NCBI GenBank assembly: GCA_018389105.1
Contig: JACATO010001088.1
Span: 62,001 to 126,000, forward strand
Direction: 5' to 3'
Length of the DNA stretch: 64,000 bases
From: Nautilus pompilius
Lineage: Eukaryota > Mollusca > Cephalopoda > Nautilida > Nautilidae
The position numbers and the translations under genes are program-made. Each line of letters starts with the position of its first letter. The first letter of the stretch is position 1. The notes under the pieces are model-generated. The model searched no databases, was not told the origin of the DNA, and saw nothing but the letters and a program-made list of their open reading frames with translations. Positions 35,106 to 47,470 of this stretch are shown one piece after another.

Positions 35106-38015
35106 ACATATATTAATACTTGCATGATTTGGATTCAATGCTATAAACTATCAATAAATAATTAAATATTCTCATACTGATGTTTTAGAGAAACACAAGA
35201 TAGCAGTCTAAGTTCTTTGAAAATGAGTTTAAAAAAAAAAAAAAGCAGTCATGTGACAAACCATAACTTTTTGTAGTCTTTTTCAGTGATGAGACATCAA
35301 GCTGCTAATACATTTGGAAAAGTATCAAACTTAAAATTTACTAAAATTCCCTCTATATTAATGACATAGAAAGTATTTCTCTAAAAAACCCCATTTAGTT
35401 ATAGAGCAAATATTCCAATTAGAAACAAAAAAGTAATGGGTTATTTGCCCTTGGTTCCTTCAGTAGATAAAGCAGTATACAAGCCATCAGCATTAGAAGA
35501 TTTAAACAAATGTGAATGAGCTTTTCTGAGGAGGAAAAAATGCAGATATACATTTTGCAATGCATGCACAATGGCAGATTTCCTCTCAGAAAGCTGTCTA
35601 TGTACACACACACACACACACACACACGGTGGAAGGAAGGTCTCAAAAAGTAGAGGGACAAGATTCTTCAAAATGCATCCCTGCCCCACCAAGATTAATT
35701 TTTAAAAACTTGTATTGGCTGAAACTGAATCAGACTTTTAAGTTCAAATTTAAAGTGGAAAATGGTGTTCAAAAGCGTAACTGTACCATCAGAATCAAGA
35801 CATCTGGTCACCCTTTTAGTGGGAAAGTGAAGAACAGCTCCCACTCCGCCAGTACCACCAGTACACACAGTATATTCTATTGTTAGCCAAATTAGAAATT
35901 AATGTTGTTCCCAAATAAACCAATCTGGGAGGTGCTGGGGATTTTGGAAAACTATTTAACAGGGACCCAAGACAGAGTATTTAGCACAATGTATACAAAC
36001 ATGTCATAATGATCGCCAATCTATAGGAAGGAGTGGTCAGTAGTAGAGCACATAGTCAGCCATAACCATTTAAGAATGCATAGCTAATGAATATCAACTA
36101 TTCAGGAGGCTATTAAATTAAATTGCCTCTTATCATATTTCAGATGATGGCTACATCATTTTGCTTGAAATTAAGAGAGAAAATGGAAGATTAAATTTAT
36201 AGATGAGTAAAAGGAAGAAAATATATTTAAAACAGTTTCCTTTAATAGAAACTACTTAGATTCCCTATGTCAGTGTCAGAGAAGAAATCAGCTTCCTGCA
36301 GCTAACATACCAAATATTAATATCATTCTGATGTGGTGCAGGCTAAGAGGCATCCTTATTCATTTTTCTATTTTTTATAGAAAGTTGTTTTCAGCTTTTA
36401 TTTTGTAAAATAAATAAATATAGATAAACTAGACCATTCTATTTTTTAAAAAATGTAACTGATAGCAGAATTTACTAAATATTTAAAATAGTTTTTTTTA
36501 TTTACTTTTCAAAATGATGACCAACAAGCTAAAGAAAAATTATTAATTTAGTTTTTGTCTTTGTTTCATTTTATTTTGGATATTCCATAATTAACAAATA
36601 ATTTACTTTTCTTTTTTTAAAATGTTTACTGTCTTTTTTTTCTTATCTTATAATTCCTTCAAACCAAAAACTTTATTTCAACAATGCACTTATCTTTTTA
36701 GCAATTATACAAAAGAAAAATCTAATTTTATACTACAGTAAAACAGAAATTAGATGGCATAAACTAATTTATTTCTAGAAATTATAACCATTAGTGGTAA
36801 CAAATAATTTATTCTAAGCTGGCTGGTGCATGTAAAGTTTAAATCTTAAGCATTTGAAGAGAAACACCTCAGAGAATTTCAAAATAATTAATGGGTTCTG
36901 AGCAGACCATTTTAGTTATCTACAGTTCCTATCAATACTAGGGGGCATCAATGTAAATAAAGTGAATTAATTATGGCTAACTGCTTTGAAATTAAACAAA
37001 CTTGAGAGAGATAAATTGCAAAATCTTTTATCAGCCTTGAAAATGTTTTTTTTCTTCTTTTCAAATAAATTCTAATATTAAAATATACTTTGGTGTAAAT
37101 TCTAAAATAAAGTTTTTGAAGTTTAAATCAAGTTTACAATTTATTCTCACTTCACCAAAAATTGCATTCAACAGCAAAATCTTTATTCTAATGTTTGTTT
37201 TATAAAATATTACATTAAAGTAAAATCTAATGCAAAGCTAAATTTTCTAGTGGTATTTTATTCTTTTTAAAATAATTAACTCATTTTAATAATGAGCATA
37301 ATTAATTAAGTATTGTTTTGACTGAAATCCAATTCATCTCACTAAACAGTGGCAGTCATCTTGTGTTAAGCATATAGTATGTTACAGAAAACTTGACTGG
37401 CTGAGACTGAGTAATGAAAACCAACAGGATTGCAGTTTACAAATCTGATGTATAGGCAAAAAAAAACCAACAAAAACAGTACTTCAAGTGAATACTGTAT
37501 AATTGGACATCACATTCTCCAAAGTTAATCTGGACTCTTCAAGTGACAGTGACACACACACGCACATCCACACATCTATCCACCATGGAATACATAAGCA
37601 AAAGCACATCAATCATGCATGCACCTGTTGAATAATCAATTCATTGGATTACTGTAGCTCAGTTTTCAACCTAGCATAGCACTTACTATAAACATTTTGG
37701 CATGTGAAATTAAAGCCAGAGTTTGGAAGAATCGATGAAAAAAAAAGATAGAAAGAAAGAAAATATTGCACCCAGGGCTCTTCCCATTTATCATTCAAGT
37801 CAGAATTGATAGCTTTAATCTACTACCTGTATTTAGAACAATGTATAAGTGAAAGAAAATATATACAAGCCAGTGAATGCACACATGATAAAAAGGAATT
37901 GTCAAATATCTGTTTTTTTTTTGTTTTTTATTCTATAGTAATCATTAGCAATAATTATAATTCTCCAACTCAAAAATATAAGCTCTTTAACATAAGAAAG
38001 TAATAACTAAATAAA
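35106..38015. other. Intron 1 interior, nothing recognised
   Basis: Strongly AT-rich, especially 36.3-37.3 kb. One plus-strand frame at 35560-35886 crosses the AC microsatellite and is rich in Lys, Thr and Ser, without a recognisable domain. Confidence 0.6.
35606..35630. repeat. (AC)n microsatellite
   Basis: A pure run of about 12 AC units inside AT-rich intron 1. The ORFs crossing it on both strands are chance frames. Confidence 0.95.
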
Positions 38016-38018
38016 TAT

Positions 38019-40163
38019 CATGGTAAAAGCTTGTTTATCTGCCATTTTATTAACTGGAAAGTGCAATTAACCAGCATTTTGAAAAAATATCACAATACAG
38101 ATAATTATTTTGATAAGCATCATCCAGATAAATGCCACCCCACACAGTTCAGATGATCTGTGGGCTGAATATTTACTGGGTGTAATTAGTGATGCTGCCA
38201 GTTGTCCGCTTTCTCCATGACTGCCATTGTGTCTGCTTATAGTAAAAGTTGTTCGATGATCAATGCACCCACTCAACACGGCATCAACAAGTAAAGGTGA
38301 AAGAGGAAGAGGCTGGTTCTAACGATAAGTCAGAAGATAGACATATGCAAGAGATTTTTGAAAAGTGAAAATAGGAATGATTTAATGAGAGAATTCAGCA
38401 TTGGCTCCTCTACTATCTACGACATTAAGGAGCAAAAGGATAAGTTAATGGGGTTTTATGCAAGTTTAGAGACTGAAAAATTCATGGAACTGTGCCATAG
38501 TCTTTGTAAACCTAAGCATGAACAGCTTGATACTGTTCTATACGAATGGAATGCACTAACATTCTCAGGGTGCCCAGATCTCTTGACCTATGGTCATTGA
38601 AAAGGCAAAAGATGTTTTACAAACAAAAAGAACTCACTGAACCGTCTGCCTTTTCTGATAGAAGACCCTCCCATTTTAAGCTGTGTCATGGAATAAGACA
38701 CCTTGATGTATTGGGTGAACAAATCTGTTGATCAAAAAGCTGCAGAAAAAGTATTATTAGTTCTTTAAGTCAAAGCACATCATGGTCTGTTACCAGATCA
38801 AATATACAAAGGTGATGAAACTGGTCCACTCTGGAATGTTTGCCTACTTCAACCTAAGCAAGTGCTTCCAGATTTAAGCAAAATAAAGACTGACTACACT
38901 AATGTAGCAGGCACCCATCGAGTGAAATTTTTAGCTATTGGGAAATCCCAACATCCAAGAGTATTTAAAGGTGTAAAACATTTGTCAGTTAAGTACATAG
39001 CTCAAACAAGCACATGGATGGAGAAGGAAATATTCATTTATTGGTTCCATCCTATATTTGTGCCTGTTGTTAAAGAACATTTATGCAAAATAGGAAAGCC
39101 ATTCTTTTACTTGATAACTATCAGGCTCACCTAAGGGAAAAAAGAGTTAGTATCTGGTAACATACTGACTATATTTTTTCTGCTAATGTAATATCTTTAA
39201 TCCTCCCCATAGATCAGGGTATCATCCAAAACATGAAATGATTTACAGAAAAGATTTCAAGGAAATTGATAAATCACAAAAGTATATTTTAATGTTGCTT
39301 GCACATGGAATTCAATCAAAAGTGAGACTTTAAGAAGAGGTTGGAAAAAACTGTGGCTGTCCGTGATGTTTGTTGATGTATCTTCTTATGAAGAGAAATT
39401 AGAGAATTTAAATGTTAGAAAGAAAGAAAACCTTTGCAGAAATACTCAACATGGTACATTATGTCTCTCAACAAACCCAGTGTGAAGCTTGAGCATAAAC
39501 AACAGTGAAGAATGGGTTGAAGTAGACTAAGTTGAAGTGACGAGTTATAAGTAATTCAGAAAAATTAATTGACAATGTAGTGAATCCAGAGAAGCCAAAG
39601 GAAAGTGACAAATTCAGAGGAGGAAGATTTTAGTGAAGAGGTCAAGAGATAACATGGGCAAATGCTGCTTCTGCATTTGATACACTCACCAAATTTGCTA
39701 AAAGGCAGCATTGTTACTCAGCAAAAGTAGTAATGAAGCTACACATTTTACACTCCAACTTTTTGAAAAAACAGCAAGCATCATCTACACAAGCCGATAT
39801 CGGACATTATTCCAAGACAAAGCTACAAAGACTGAGATGCTAGTACAGTAAATTATAAGTGTATTTATGTCAAAGGTATCTCACACAGTGGAGTGTAACT
39901 ATGTTCTGTACAGCAAATGTACTTTATTTTATATGATACTGTATTATTCAAGCCCTTTTTTATATCCTCCTCTTTGAATTCATCAGGACACATTGGTTGG
40001 TGAGCACTCATCCACTATACTATTCTTAATATGTAATGATTTTTTCCCATAATGTACTCACTGTATAGGCTACTGTCTGGGTAACTATAACTCCTGATTT
40101 ACCAGCATATTCAATTAACCAGCACCTCTCAGATCCCATGGATACCAGATAAAGCTTTTACTG
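38019..40163 (+). mobile_element. Jerky-like pogo-superfamily transposon
   Basis: Ends are imperfect inverted repeats: GGTAAAAGCTTGTTTATCTG on the left, and on the right the inverse of CAGATAAAGCTTTTACTG, both with a nearby AATTAACCAGCA motif. TA flanks both sides (38016-38017 and 40164-40165). The length of about 2.1 kb and the transposase inside fit a Tigger/Jerky-type element. The body has decayed, as the coding relic shows. Confidence 0.75.
38340..39140 (+). pseudogene. Jerky-like (pogo) transposase relic
   Basis: The plus strand reads as a decayed JRK-like DDE transposase with a CENP-B-type DNA-binding domain. The N-terminal helix-turn-helix part is MREFSIGSSTIYDIKEQKDK (38388). A second CENP-B/Tc5-type domain follows, ending in HGIRHLDVLGEQ (about 38689). 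Then come a damaged catalytic Asp region (GDETGPLWNVC, about 38812), TNVAGTHRVKFLAIGKSQHP (about 38900) and STWMEKEIFIYWF (about 39010). At least two frame changes and stops break it. Further decayed sequence continues towards 39870 with Ser/Glu-rich stretches. It cannot encode a working enzyme. Confidence 0.85.
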
Positions 40164-40649
40164 TATATTTTTTCTAATTCTAGAGACAGCTGTTAACAAA
40201 ACAACCAACCTGGGAAGGCAGGTTGTATGGAAAAGCATTTCAATGTGCAATGGCAAACAGCAAAATGGCCATTTTTGATGCACAGTATTAAATAGGTTCT
40301 TAGTAGCAGTTTTAATACCTTTATAGAATGCTGTGTATTGCTGTACAATGTGAAAATTGTGCATAGCCACAGTTCTCATTAAATAAACTTGGGGAGATCA
40401 AACTGCAAAAATCACAAGTACTGTACAAAATCCAGAAAAATTTTTTTAAAATTCATGAAATGTTTTATCCTGCAGGCTACATAGTGTGTGGATTAGCACA
40501 CCACTTCCTCCTAGCATCGGAGGAAGGTGGAAACAATTAATATGAAAGATGGATTATATACAAGTAATTTAATTCAGCATATTTTTAAAAACAAACAAAC
40601 AAATATTGGTGCAATCTAGGGCATAACAAGAGTGAGACGGTTTAAAATA

Positions 40650-42486
40650 AGACTTGCTATACTGACATCTTAGTGGGATGTGTGCAGCTGCCCACAGATT
40701 TTTTTATAATGGGTTTTCCAAAGTCAGGTGTCAGTACTTATGTGGAGATATGCAGCACTGCTCTTAGCTGTTCATTGGTCATTTGTGACCTCAACTTAGC
40801 CGTTTTACTGTTCACTGGTAAAAAAGATTTGGTCACAAACATAAGCGAAACCAAATACCATCAGCATTTGCTTGGCAAAGTCTCGCAGGTTAGAGAATTC
40901 TGTTTTATTCAGTGCTGAGTAAAATCTGCCTACACTATGTTGATTACTTCCTTCAGCTACCACACTTTCTTCAGCACTTTTCCTAAACTAAGCCAATGGT
41001 GAAATACAAAAAACATCTGTATGTTCGGCATTGATATCTCCAAGCAGAGCAATGAACTGTAAATGATTTAGGCCCCTAGCTCAAATAAAATTAACAAATT
41101 AACAACAGTGCTCATCACATGGTTAACACTTTTATAAGGCATCTACTTCCACATAGATGATGCAATGAAGATGACTGTTTAATCTGAGTTCCTCTTATGA
41201 TTTTTTTTTCCCTCAATTCTCTTCAAAAGTCTGTTCTTACTTGTTAAATTGGGAAACTCATCCTTTGTGACACTAGTCAACTTTTCCAAATACAAATTCT
41301 CTCTTTCGATGCAGTTCTCCAATCTATCAAACAAATCTTGTCCAATTTTTGTATCCTTCATAGATTCCATAGAGAAATTCTTCAGAGATTTTAAATTGGT
41401 CATTTAAGCCTCTTATGAAAATGAGTAGCTAAGCTGTATCCCTGCACCATCATCCAGCACCAATGAGTACCACTTGAAAAGACTTGACTTTGTTATTTAA
41501 CTGTGCTGCCAAGTCTGCATCAATCTCTTTGATGCAACATATTGTTCTCCTAGAAAAACTAATAATTTTGGTCTCAGGATGCATATCAGCCACATCAATC
41601 ATGCATTGCTCCATAAATTCATTATCTAAAAATGGCTTATTACACTTCACAACTTTGTATGCCAAAACAAAGCTTGTGTTTGTTGCATTGTTTTGTTTAC
41701 TGAACATTTCTGCTGTTTCTGTACTGAACCAAGAGTTTCTGGTATATCGTATTTTTTCATTAGCTGACACTTTACTGCAAAAACCACTATATTTAGAATT
41801 ATAGTGGCAACTTACATTGTACTCCTTGAAAACTGCCACACTTTCATGGCAAACAAAATGCAGATATGATATCTACAACTGTGAAGAAATACTTTATTGT
41901 CCAGTCCTTAATTATTAGTCTGCAACTGATGTCTACTTTTTTTTTTCTTTGGAAATCATCACAAAAATGACCACCAAACATGAACAGATTTTGGTAGAGT
42001 AAAGATGGAGGAGATGATGTCGAGCACTCACATAGGCTTTATATACCTCGAACTATCAGCTTCTGGCACTGAAATGACCAATTGCACTGGACAAACATTG
42101 ACAGAGGATCTTGAATGTGAGGGCCATCTGGTTTCCTCATCATCAGCTGACATGAATCACCATAGAATACCATGCAGAATCTGGCTTTACAGTTGTCATT
42201 TCACAGGAGTCATCACATCTCAGCCTGCTTGAGCCATTACATAACTGTGTAATGGCCAGCTTTCTGGTGTCCACCTGCATGAGTCATCAAACCTGCCAGC
42301 ATGCTATTGTGTGCATAGACTGTTTAATACCCACTGGGTTTTCACCCTCAGAATCATTCTGTGCCTAGTATGATTTATTCTACCAATAAAGAGATGTAGT
42401 GACATATTGCTACAGGGCAGCTGGCAAGTAGTTTAGGATGTTGCAGTGAGCTACATCTGGCCCACAGGACAGTTTTCCCATTCCTG
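40650..42486 (-). mobile_element. hAT transposon copy 2 (middle missing)
   Basis: The minus-strand relic keeps both ends of the transposase. The N-terminal part lies at 41170-41870, and a C-terminal dimerisation-like segment at about 40680-40900 contains AKQMLMVFGFAYVCDQIFF, the usual FGSTYVCEQ-type motif of hAT proteins. The right terminus near 42486 reads CAGGAATGGGAAAACTGTCC when inverted, a hAT-like end. The non-coding 5' flank (41983-42413) is shared with copy 1. The region between the N- and C-terminal parts is deleted. The left terminus is uncertain. Confidence 0.65.
41179..41839 (-). pseudogene. hAT transposase N-terminal half (GTF2IRD2/ZBED-like)
   Basis: Two minus-strand frames. 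The first (41839-41450) reads FKEYNVSCHYNSKYSGF, the end of a BED-type zinc finger, then SFVLAYKVVKCNKPFLDNEF and MEQCMIDVADMHPETK, then SFSRRTICCIKEIDADLAAQ. These are the conserved segments at the N-terminus of hAT proteins related to GTF2IRD2 and ZBED5. The second (41403-41179) continues with KDTKIGQDLFDRLENCIERE and YLEKLTSVTKDEFPNL, matching the GxDLFxxL...LVSVTTDGAP region that carries a catalytic Asp. Here that Asp survives as TKDEFP but is out of frame with the first part. The encoded enzyme would be truncated and inactive. Confidence 0.8.
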
Positions 42487-43189
42487 TGTTGGATATAGGG
42501 TCCTTCAGCTAACTGTAAATACTTGAAAATTTACCTGCAAACCTGGATCATTGAACATAAATTAGGTCAATGCAGTTGTTACACAAAGGATTCAATTAAG
42601 TTTGCACATGCATTAAAACATTATATTTCAAAATTATTAAATATTTTTAAAAATGTGCTAACTTTTTATATTACCATGCAAATTAACCAATCGGAATGAA
42701 GAAAATATCAGAGCACGACACTGGCAATCAGCATTCAGAATAGCTTATCATTCTCAACACCCATCACAAGGAAAACTAACACTATATTCACTGCACTGAG
42801 TGGCAATGTATATAATAGCAGGGTTCAAAAATGTAATTTCTTTAAAAAAATATAAATCGTACCTAACCACCTCTGAAATTTGTTCAGTCAACTTATAAGT
42901 CTGATTTGGTGAGCTCATTGAAAAATAAAAAAAAAACAAAATAATAATAAACATTTGTAGATTTTACAAGGAATTCACACTATATTAAACATTTTAAAAG
43001 GTAAATTGTCACATTAACTGTTTCTTTGATTGCTTCCTTCACATTAATCACTTTGTAGGTCACTGATGTAAACGGGGTACAAATCTTCAGCTTCTGAATT
43101 AGAACAAAACAAGATGAGCAGCATACAAATATTAGATTCAACGGAACAGAGTTGAGAGTCACCAAATGACAATATAAAAAAAAAAAAAC

Positions 43190-43430
43190 AGGTTAGAGTG
43201 GCATGTAGCATGCTCGCTTGTCATGGTGGTTCCACGGTCAAAAGATCCAGCCAGTGCTTTTTGCATCTAGCCTATAGCATGGAGAGCATGAAGCCAAAGA
43301 AATGAGAAAGGCAATATAGCCCATGTTGGATATTTCTGAAGTCTTCAGTCAGCAGTAGGCATGGAGACCAAGTTCCAAGACGGTCAGCCAATACTACATG
43401 TGCTTTCTCTGGATACTTGTCTCCTTTCAC
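43190..43430 (+). mobile_element. Possible further SINE-like element
   Basis: An A-rich run (43177) is followed by AGTGGCATGTAGCATGCTCGC and GGTGGTTCCACGGTC, which resemble box A and box B at tRNA-like spacing. The body does not match family A or the type B SINE. No second copy was seen in the window, so the call rests on the Pol III-like boxes alone. Confidence 0.3.
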
Positions 43431-44989
43431 TTTTAATTGTCTGTTGCCATGTAACTCTTTACCAATCTCTCGATTCCAGAGATTTATTATTTTGTCTGCA
43501 ATAACCTAGCAAAAGCAAAACTGTGTTCATACTGCATAAAAATAAAGTTTGCATTAAAAACAATTCATAATGAACAAAGTACCATAAAAAGAAAGAAAGA
43601 AAAATTAGGAAATTGACTGATGTACACAATTTTTGTACATTTTACTTTCAAGTGTCAGACCTATAAACAGACTCGGCTTCAAAGAAAGATAACCACAGCA
43701 TTCTCAATTTACTGTCAGAATGCCATGTCCCATCATTACCAATAAAAGAAACTCATTTACAAATGTACCTAAGGGAATTTACTTCAGTAGTCTGGCATCT
43801 AATAACCTAAACATATTAAAGTAGTCAGCTTTAAAATAACCATATATTAGGTGTTTATAAAGTTCTGAAACTGAAAACATGATATCATATATGCAAGATA
43901 GTAGTGGACAATAATAATTTCTTAAATTATTCATATTCATAAAATTAATTTTAAAAATATATCTATATATCTACCTACATCTATATACCTACCTATATCT
44001 CTATCTCCTAATATATAGAAAAAAAAAACAAAAAAAAAATGCCATCAATAGTTTCATATAGATTTGTTACATGGCATGTATTGCCTTAAAATTGTCAGTT
44101 ATGATATCAGTAGTAACCACACAATACATGACATGGGTATAATGAATTGGTGACAAATGATTTCCAGCAATATATACCTCTCAAAATCAGTCTTTCTCAG
44201 CCACAATATTCTCTCTTCTACTTTGTCAGTTGTTCCAACCCATTGTGGAAAAAAAGCTTGGCAGAGATGCATAAACCTACTGACCAAGCAAAACTGTGGA
44301 CCATCCCTGACTTGATAGCTATAGAAACACTTTCAAGAAATCAAAGATGAAAATCAACTTGTGATAGTAGAAACTATAGAGAAAAGAAGAGATGTGCACC
44401 ACAATGTATGCATTTTCATACTCTGGGCAATGTTGGCATACATTAGGACAGCATCCATCATCAGGAAATCAGTCTGCTGCTTGTGAAGACACTGAGCAAC
44501 TTCCTTCATCATTATTGCACTCCTTGAAACTACAGCCATGCATTTCTTTGACAATGGCGCTGAAACAGGCGCCCTTACTGTTCCATCATACTTTGCTATT
44601 TCATCCTATCAAACTGATTGATCCGTCATTCATCATGGTGATAAAGTAGCTTATAAATGCTTTACCAATGCTTCACTAATTCATTGCAGAAATTTTGCCC
44701 GTTTCATCCATACTCAGCAGTAAACATCTTTCCCCAGATGATTGTGAATTATTCCCTTGGAAATGCATGAGTGAACCACAACATCCGGCCCATCAGCCAT
44801 TGAACCCAAAGTTTATCACCTATTCCTAAAACATCGGAACAAGATGGTGGGCATATTTGCAAAACATTTTGTTGTCCATGATGAATTTTCACTGCCTTCT
44901 TGTCTAATATAAACAACAACAAAAAAAAATGTTCAAAACTTTGTGCACTGCAGTGTAGCAGTGCAACAAATAAGCAATGCTTAAGGACT

Positions 44990-45190
44990 GCTATTCAACT
45001 TCCTCAGCAAATGTGGGTTGGTAATGAAGGGCCCACACTAGAAACTCTTTACTTTTAGAAGTGGGAGGAAACCTACATGGCTGGCTGGCTGAAGAGTGAA
45101 AAGAAACCAATGCCAAGCCAGTCCTGACCACAATTCAAACTGTAGCCCTCAACTTAGCAGTCTACCATTTGATTAGCACTCATTTACCCT
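44990..45190 (-). mobile_element. SINE family A copy
   Basis: Minus orientation. Plus strand: CACACTAGAAACTCTTTACTTTTAGAAGTGGGAGGAAACC and GCTGAAGAGTGAAAAGAAACC. A head-like GGTAGACTGCTAAGTTGAGG lies at the right end on the minus strand, with a box B-like AGTTTGAATTGTGG. Confidence 0.65.
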
Positions 45191-47040
45191 ATTCCACTGA
45201 TGCACTCACTGTACCTACTTCCATATATCCTCCTAGCTTATTCCTCAGTTGTATTTAGTTAAAGAAAATAATTTTATAGAATGGCAAATATTCTAAATTT
45301 TCTGCTGTATAAATGCAATAAAAAAAAAAAACAATTATAGCAATAAAAAAAAATCCATCAGAAAGTTAAAAATAAACTATTTACTTAAATTTATATAGAT
45401 ATTTATCTTTTTTAAAAAAAAAGTCTTTTTCAAACACTAAAATTACAAAAGAAAACTAGAGATAATATCCTAATATTATCAATGTACCATTTACTCTGGG
45501 AGTAGGGTATATTAAAAAAAAATAATCCAATTTTTTCATCACAATTTTTTTCTTTGGGCTACTTATTACAATTTAGCAAATGATTTTCCTTTTCTTCCTT
45601 ACATTAATTAAACTACATCAAAACCAGAAGTATTTAATAAACTACGTATTTCTATTTCAGTTCTGCCACAGTGTTGTGAGAATTTTGAAGCAACAGAGAA
45701 TTAATAGCAGCATTTGATTGGTTAATATTAAAATATTCTGAAAAATTTTATTAATATAAGAAATTACACTGTAGTGATTCTGCAGCTGATCAGAGTCTTA
45801 TGCATACCCTCTAGTGATAATTTGCAGCCACAAGAGAAGAGTACACCACAACTTTTGATTTTGTTTGCACAGCAATGTTCCACTGAGAAGAAACATTTAG
45901 ACTGGACAACTTTAGTTTATATGGAGTTTTTCTTTTCTTATTTTTTGCGTGACACAAGTAGTATTAGAATTTCCATTGTTTAACATCATGTGTTGAGTGA
46001 TACAACTTCTAAACACAACCATTTTTCTGGAAATAAACCATGACAACTACCACATCAACAGAGCCCATTCCATACAGGATACTACTCAGGCCAGTTACCC
46101 CAAGACCTAGAAACACCCCAAAGGCCCAGCAACATTGTGAAATGGATACAGTTTGGTAACTGAGTACAAAGATGGTTTGTCTTCATCTGAGTTGAATGAA
46201 AAAATGCATCCACTGAAGACAATACATGTTGCCAATTTTGGAATACATTCTCTTAGCCTAATGCATCTTTTCAACAATATTGTTTCAAACTAGATCTGCA
46301 CAGCACTTCACATTTTTTGCACACTGATGTCACAGTTGCATCATTTGAGCAATCATTAAACAAACTCAAGTGCATCAAAAACTTCTTGCACAGAACCCTG
46401 ACTCAGGACAGATTATATTACCTTTGTCTTCTTAGTATCAAAATTGAACTGGTGTAACGAGATAAATAAAAGTAAAATGCTATTTCTATATGCATCCTTC
46501 ATAGCAAACTTTGATAAAGTCATACTTTTGATAATGAAAGTATTTTTATTCTACCCAGAAAGCGTTTTGTGTAGTATATAATCGGTAGAAAGAAACAAAA
46601 GATATTCAAAACTGAGCACCAAGTCAGCTGTCAGTGGCCCTGATGCTAACCCATCGCTTTCTGTGGTAATGCCTCTCAGATCTGTTGCATTCATCTTTTA
46701 TATCCAAAATATTTAAGAAACACAGGATAGTCTTTTGTTTCTATCTACAAGTTCATCTCATTAAAAAAGAAAAAAAGCCTAAATTCAATTCAGCTTTGAC
46801 TACAAAATGCTACTTTTCTCAAAATAAAAATTTGCCAACTTTTAATTATGTAGTTAAGAAGTATCATACACAACTCATCGCCCAGTTATCAATGATAACA
46901 TCATTTTAGACAGTTGGTGTCAGTCAGCTGGCACTAGATGAATAATGTGCAGAAATTATTATTCATTCTGTGCTAGATGTTTTATTAATTAATTAGATAT
47001 GTCTGCTTTTTGCCTTAATAAGTTTGGCAAAACTTTTGGC
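45190..47040. other. Intron 1 interior, nothing recognised
   Basis: AT-rich with poly-A runs. The part at 46.0-46.4 kb is less AT-rich and may be an unidentified repeat, but no protein block is readable. Confidence 0.5.
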
Positions 47041-47099
47041 ATTAAGTCCACCAAATTTATACATAACCTTTTAATATCAAGGTCCAAAAGACAGACTTG

Positions 47100-47470
47100 A
47101 TTGTAGTAGAATCTATGGTAATTTTCTCAGTCTCACTTTAGAGATTTCCCACAGATTCTTCATTGGGCTGAAATCAGGGGAGTTTCCAAGCCAATCTAGC
47201 AGTTCTTGATGCACTACAGGGTGCAAGATCCTGCTGGAACAATCAATTCAGGAACCACTCTTCTTTCTAAGATGTGAATACACTTCTCACTGCTCAACAT
47301 TTTCTACTAGAATGAGCAAATCTACCCCATCGCAAGAGAAATACCCTAAAGCATCTCATCTGGGTGTTAAATGCTGGCCCGACAAACATACTGGCTTCTC
47401 TGATCTTCCACTTCAAAAAGTTTTTTTGTCAGAAAACAGCACCTTCCTTTAATCTTTCTCCATCCACTTG
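47100..47470 (-). pseudogene. Tc1-like transposase relic, catalytic half
   Basis: On the minus strand: VLFSDKKTF (about 47445; first catalytic Asp with the VLFSDE motif), a decayed middle, a QQD-like segment near 47235 (CAGCAGGATCTTGCACCC), and WLGNSPDFSPMKNLWEISKV (about 47200-47140), matching the WP..SPDLNPIENLW block. Stops and frame changes run throughout. No terminal repeats were identified. Confidence 0.7.

Noticed and set aside
35560..35886. 108-codon plus-strand ORF
   Set aside because: Its start is an AC microsatellite (His-Thr repeat); the rest is low-complexity and unrecognised.
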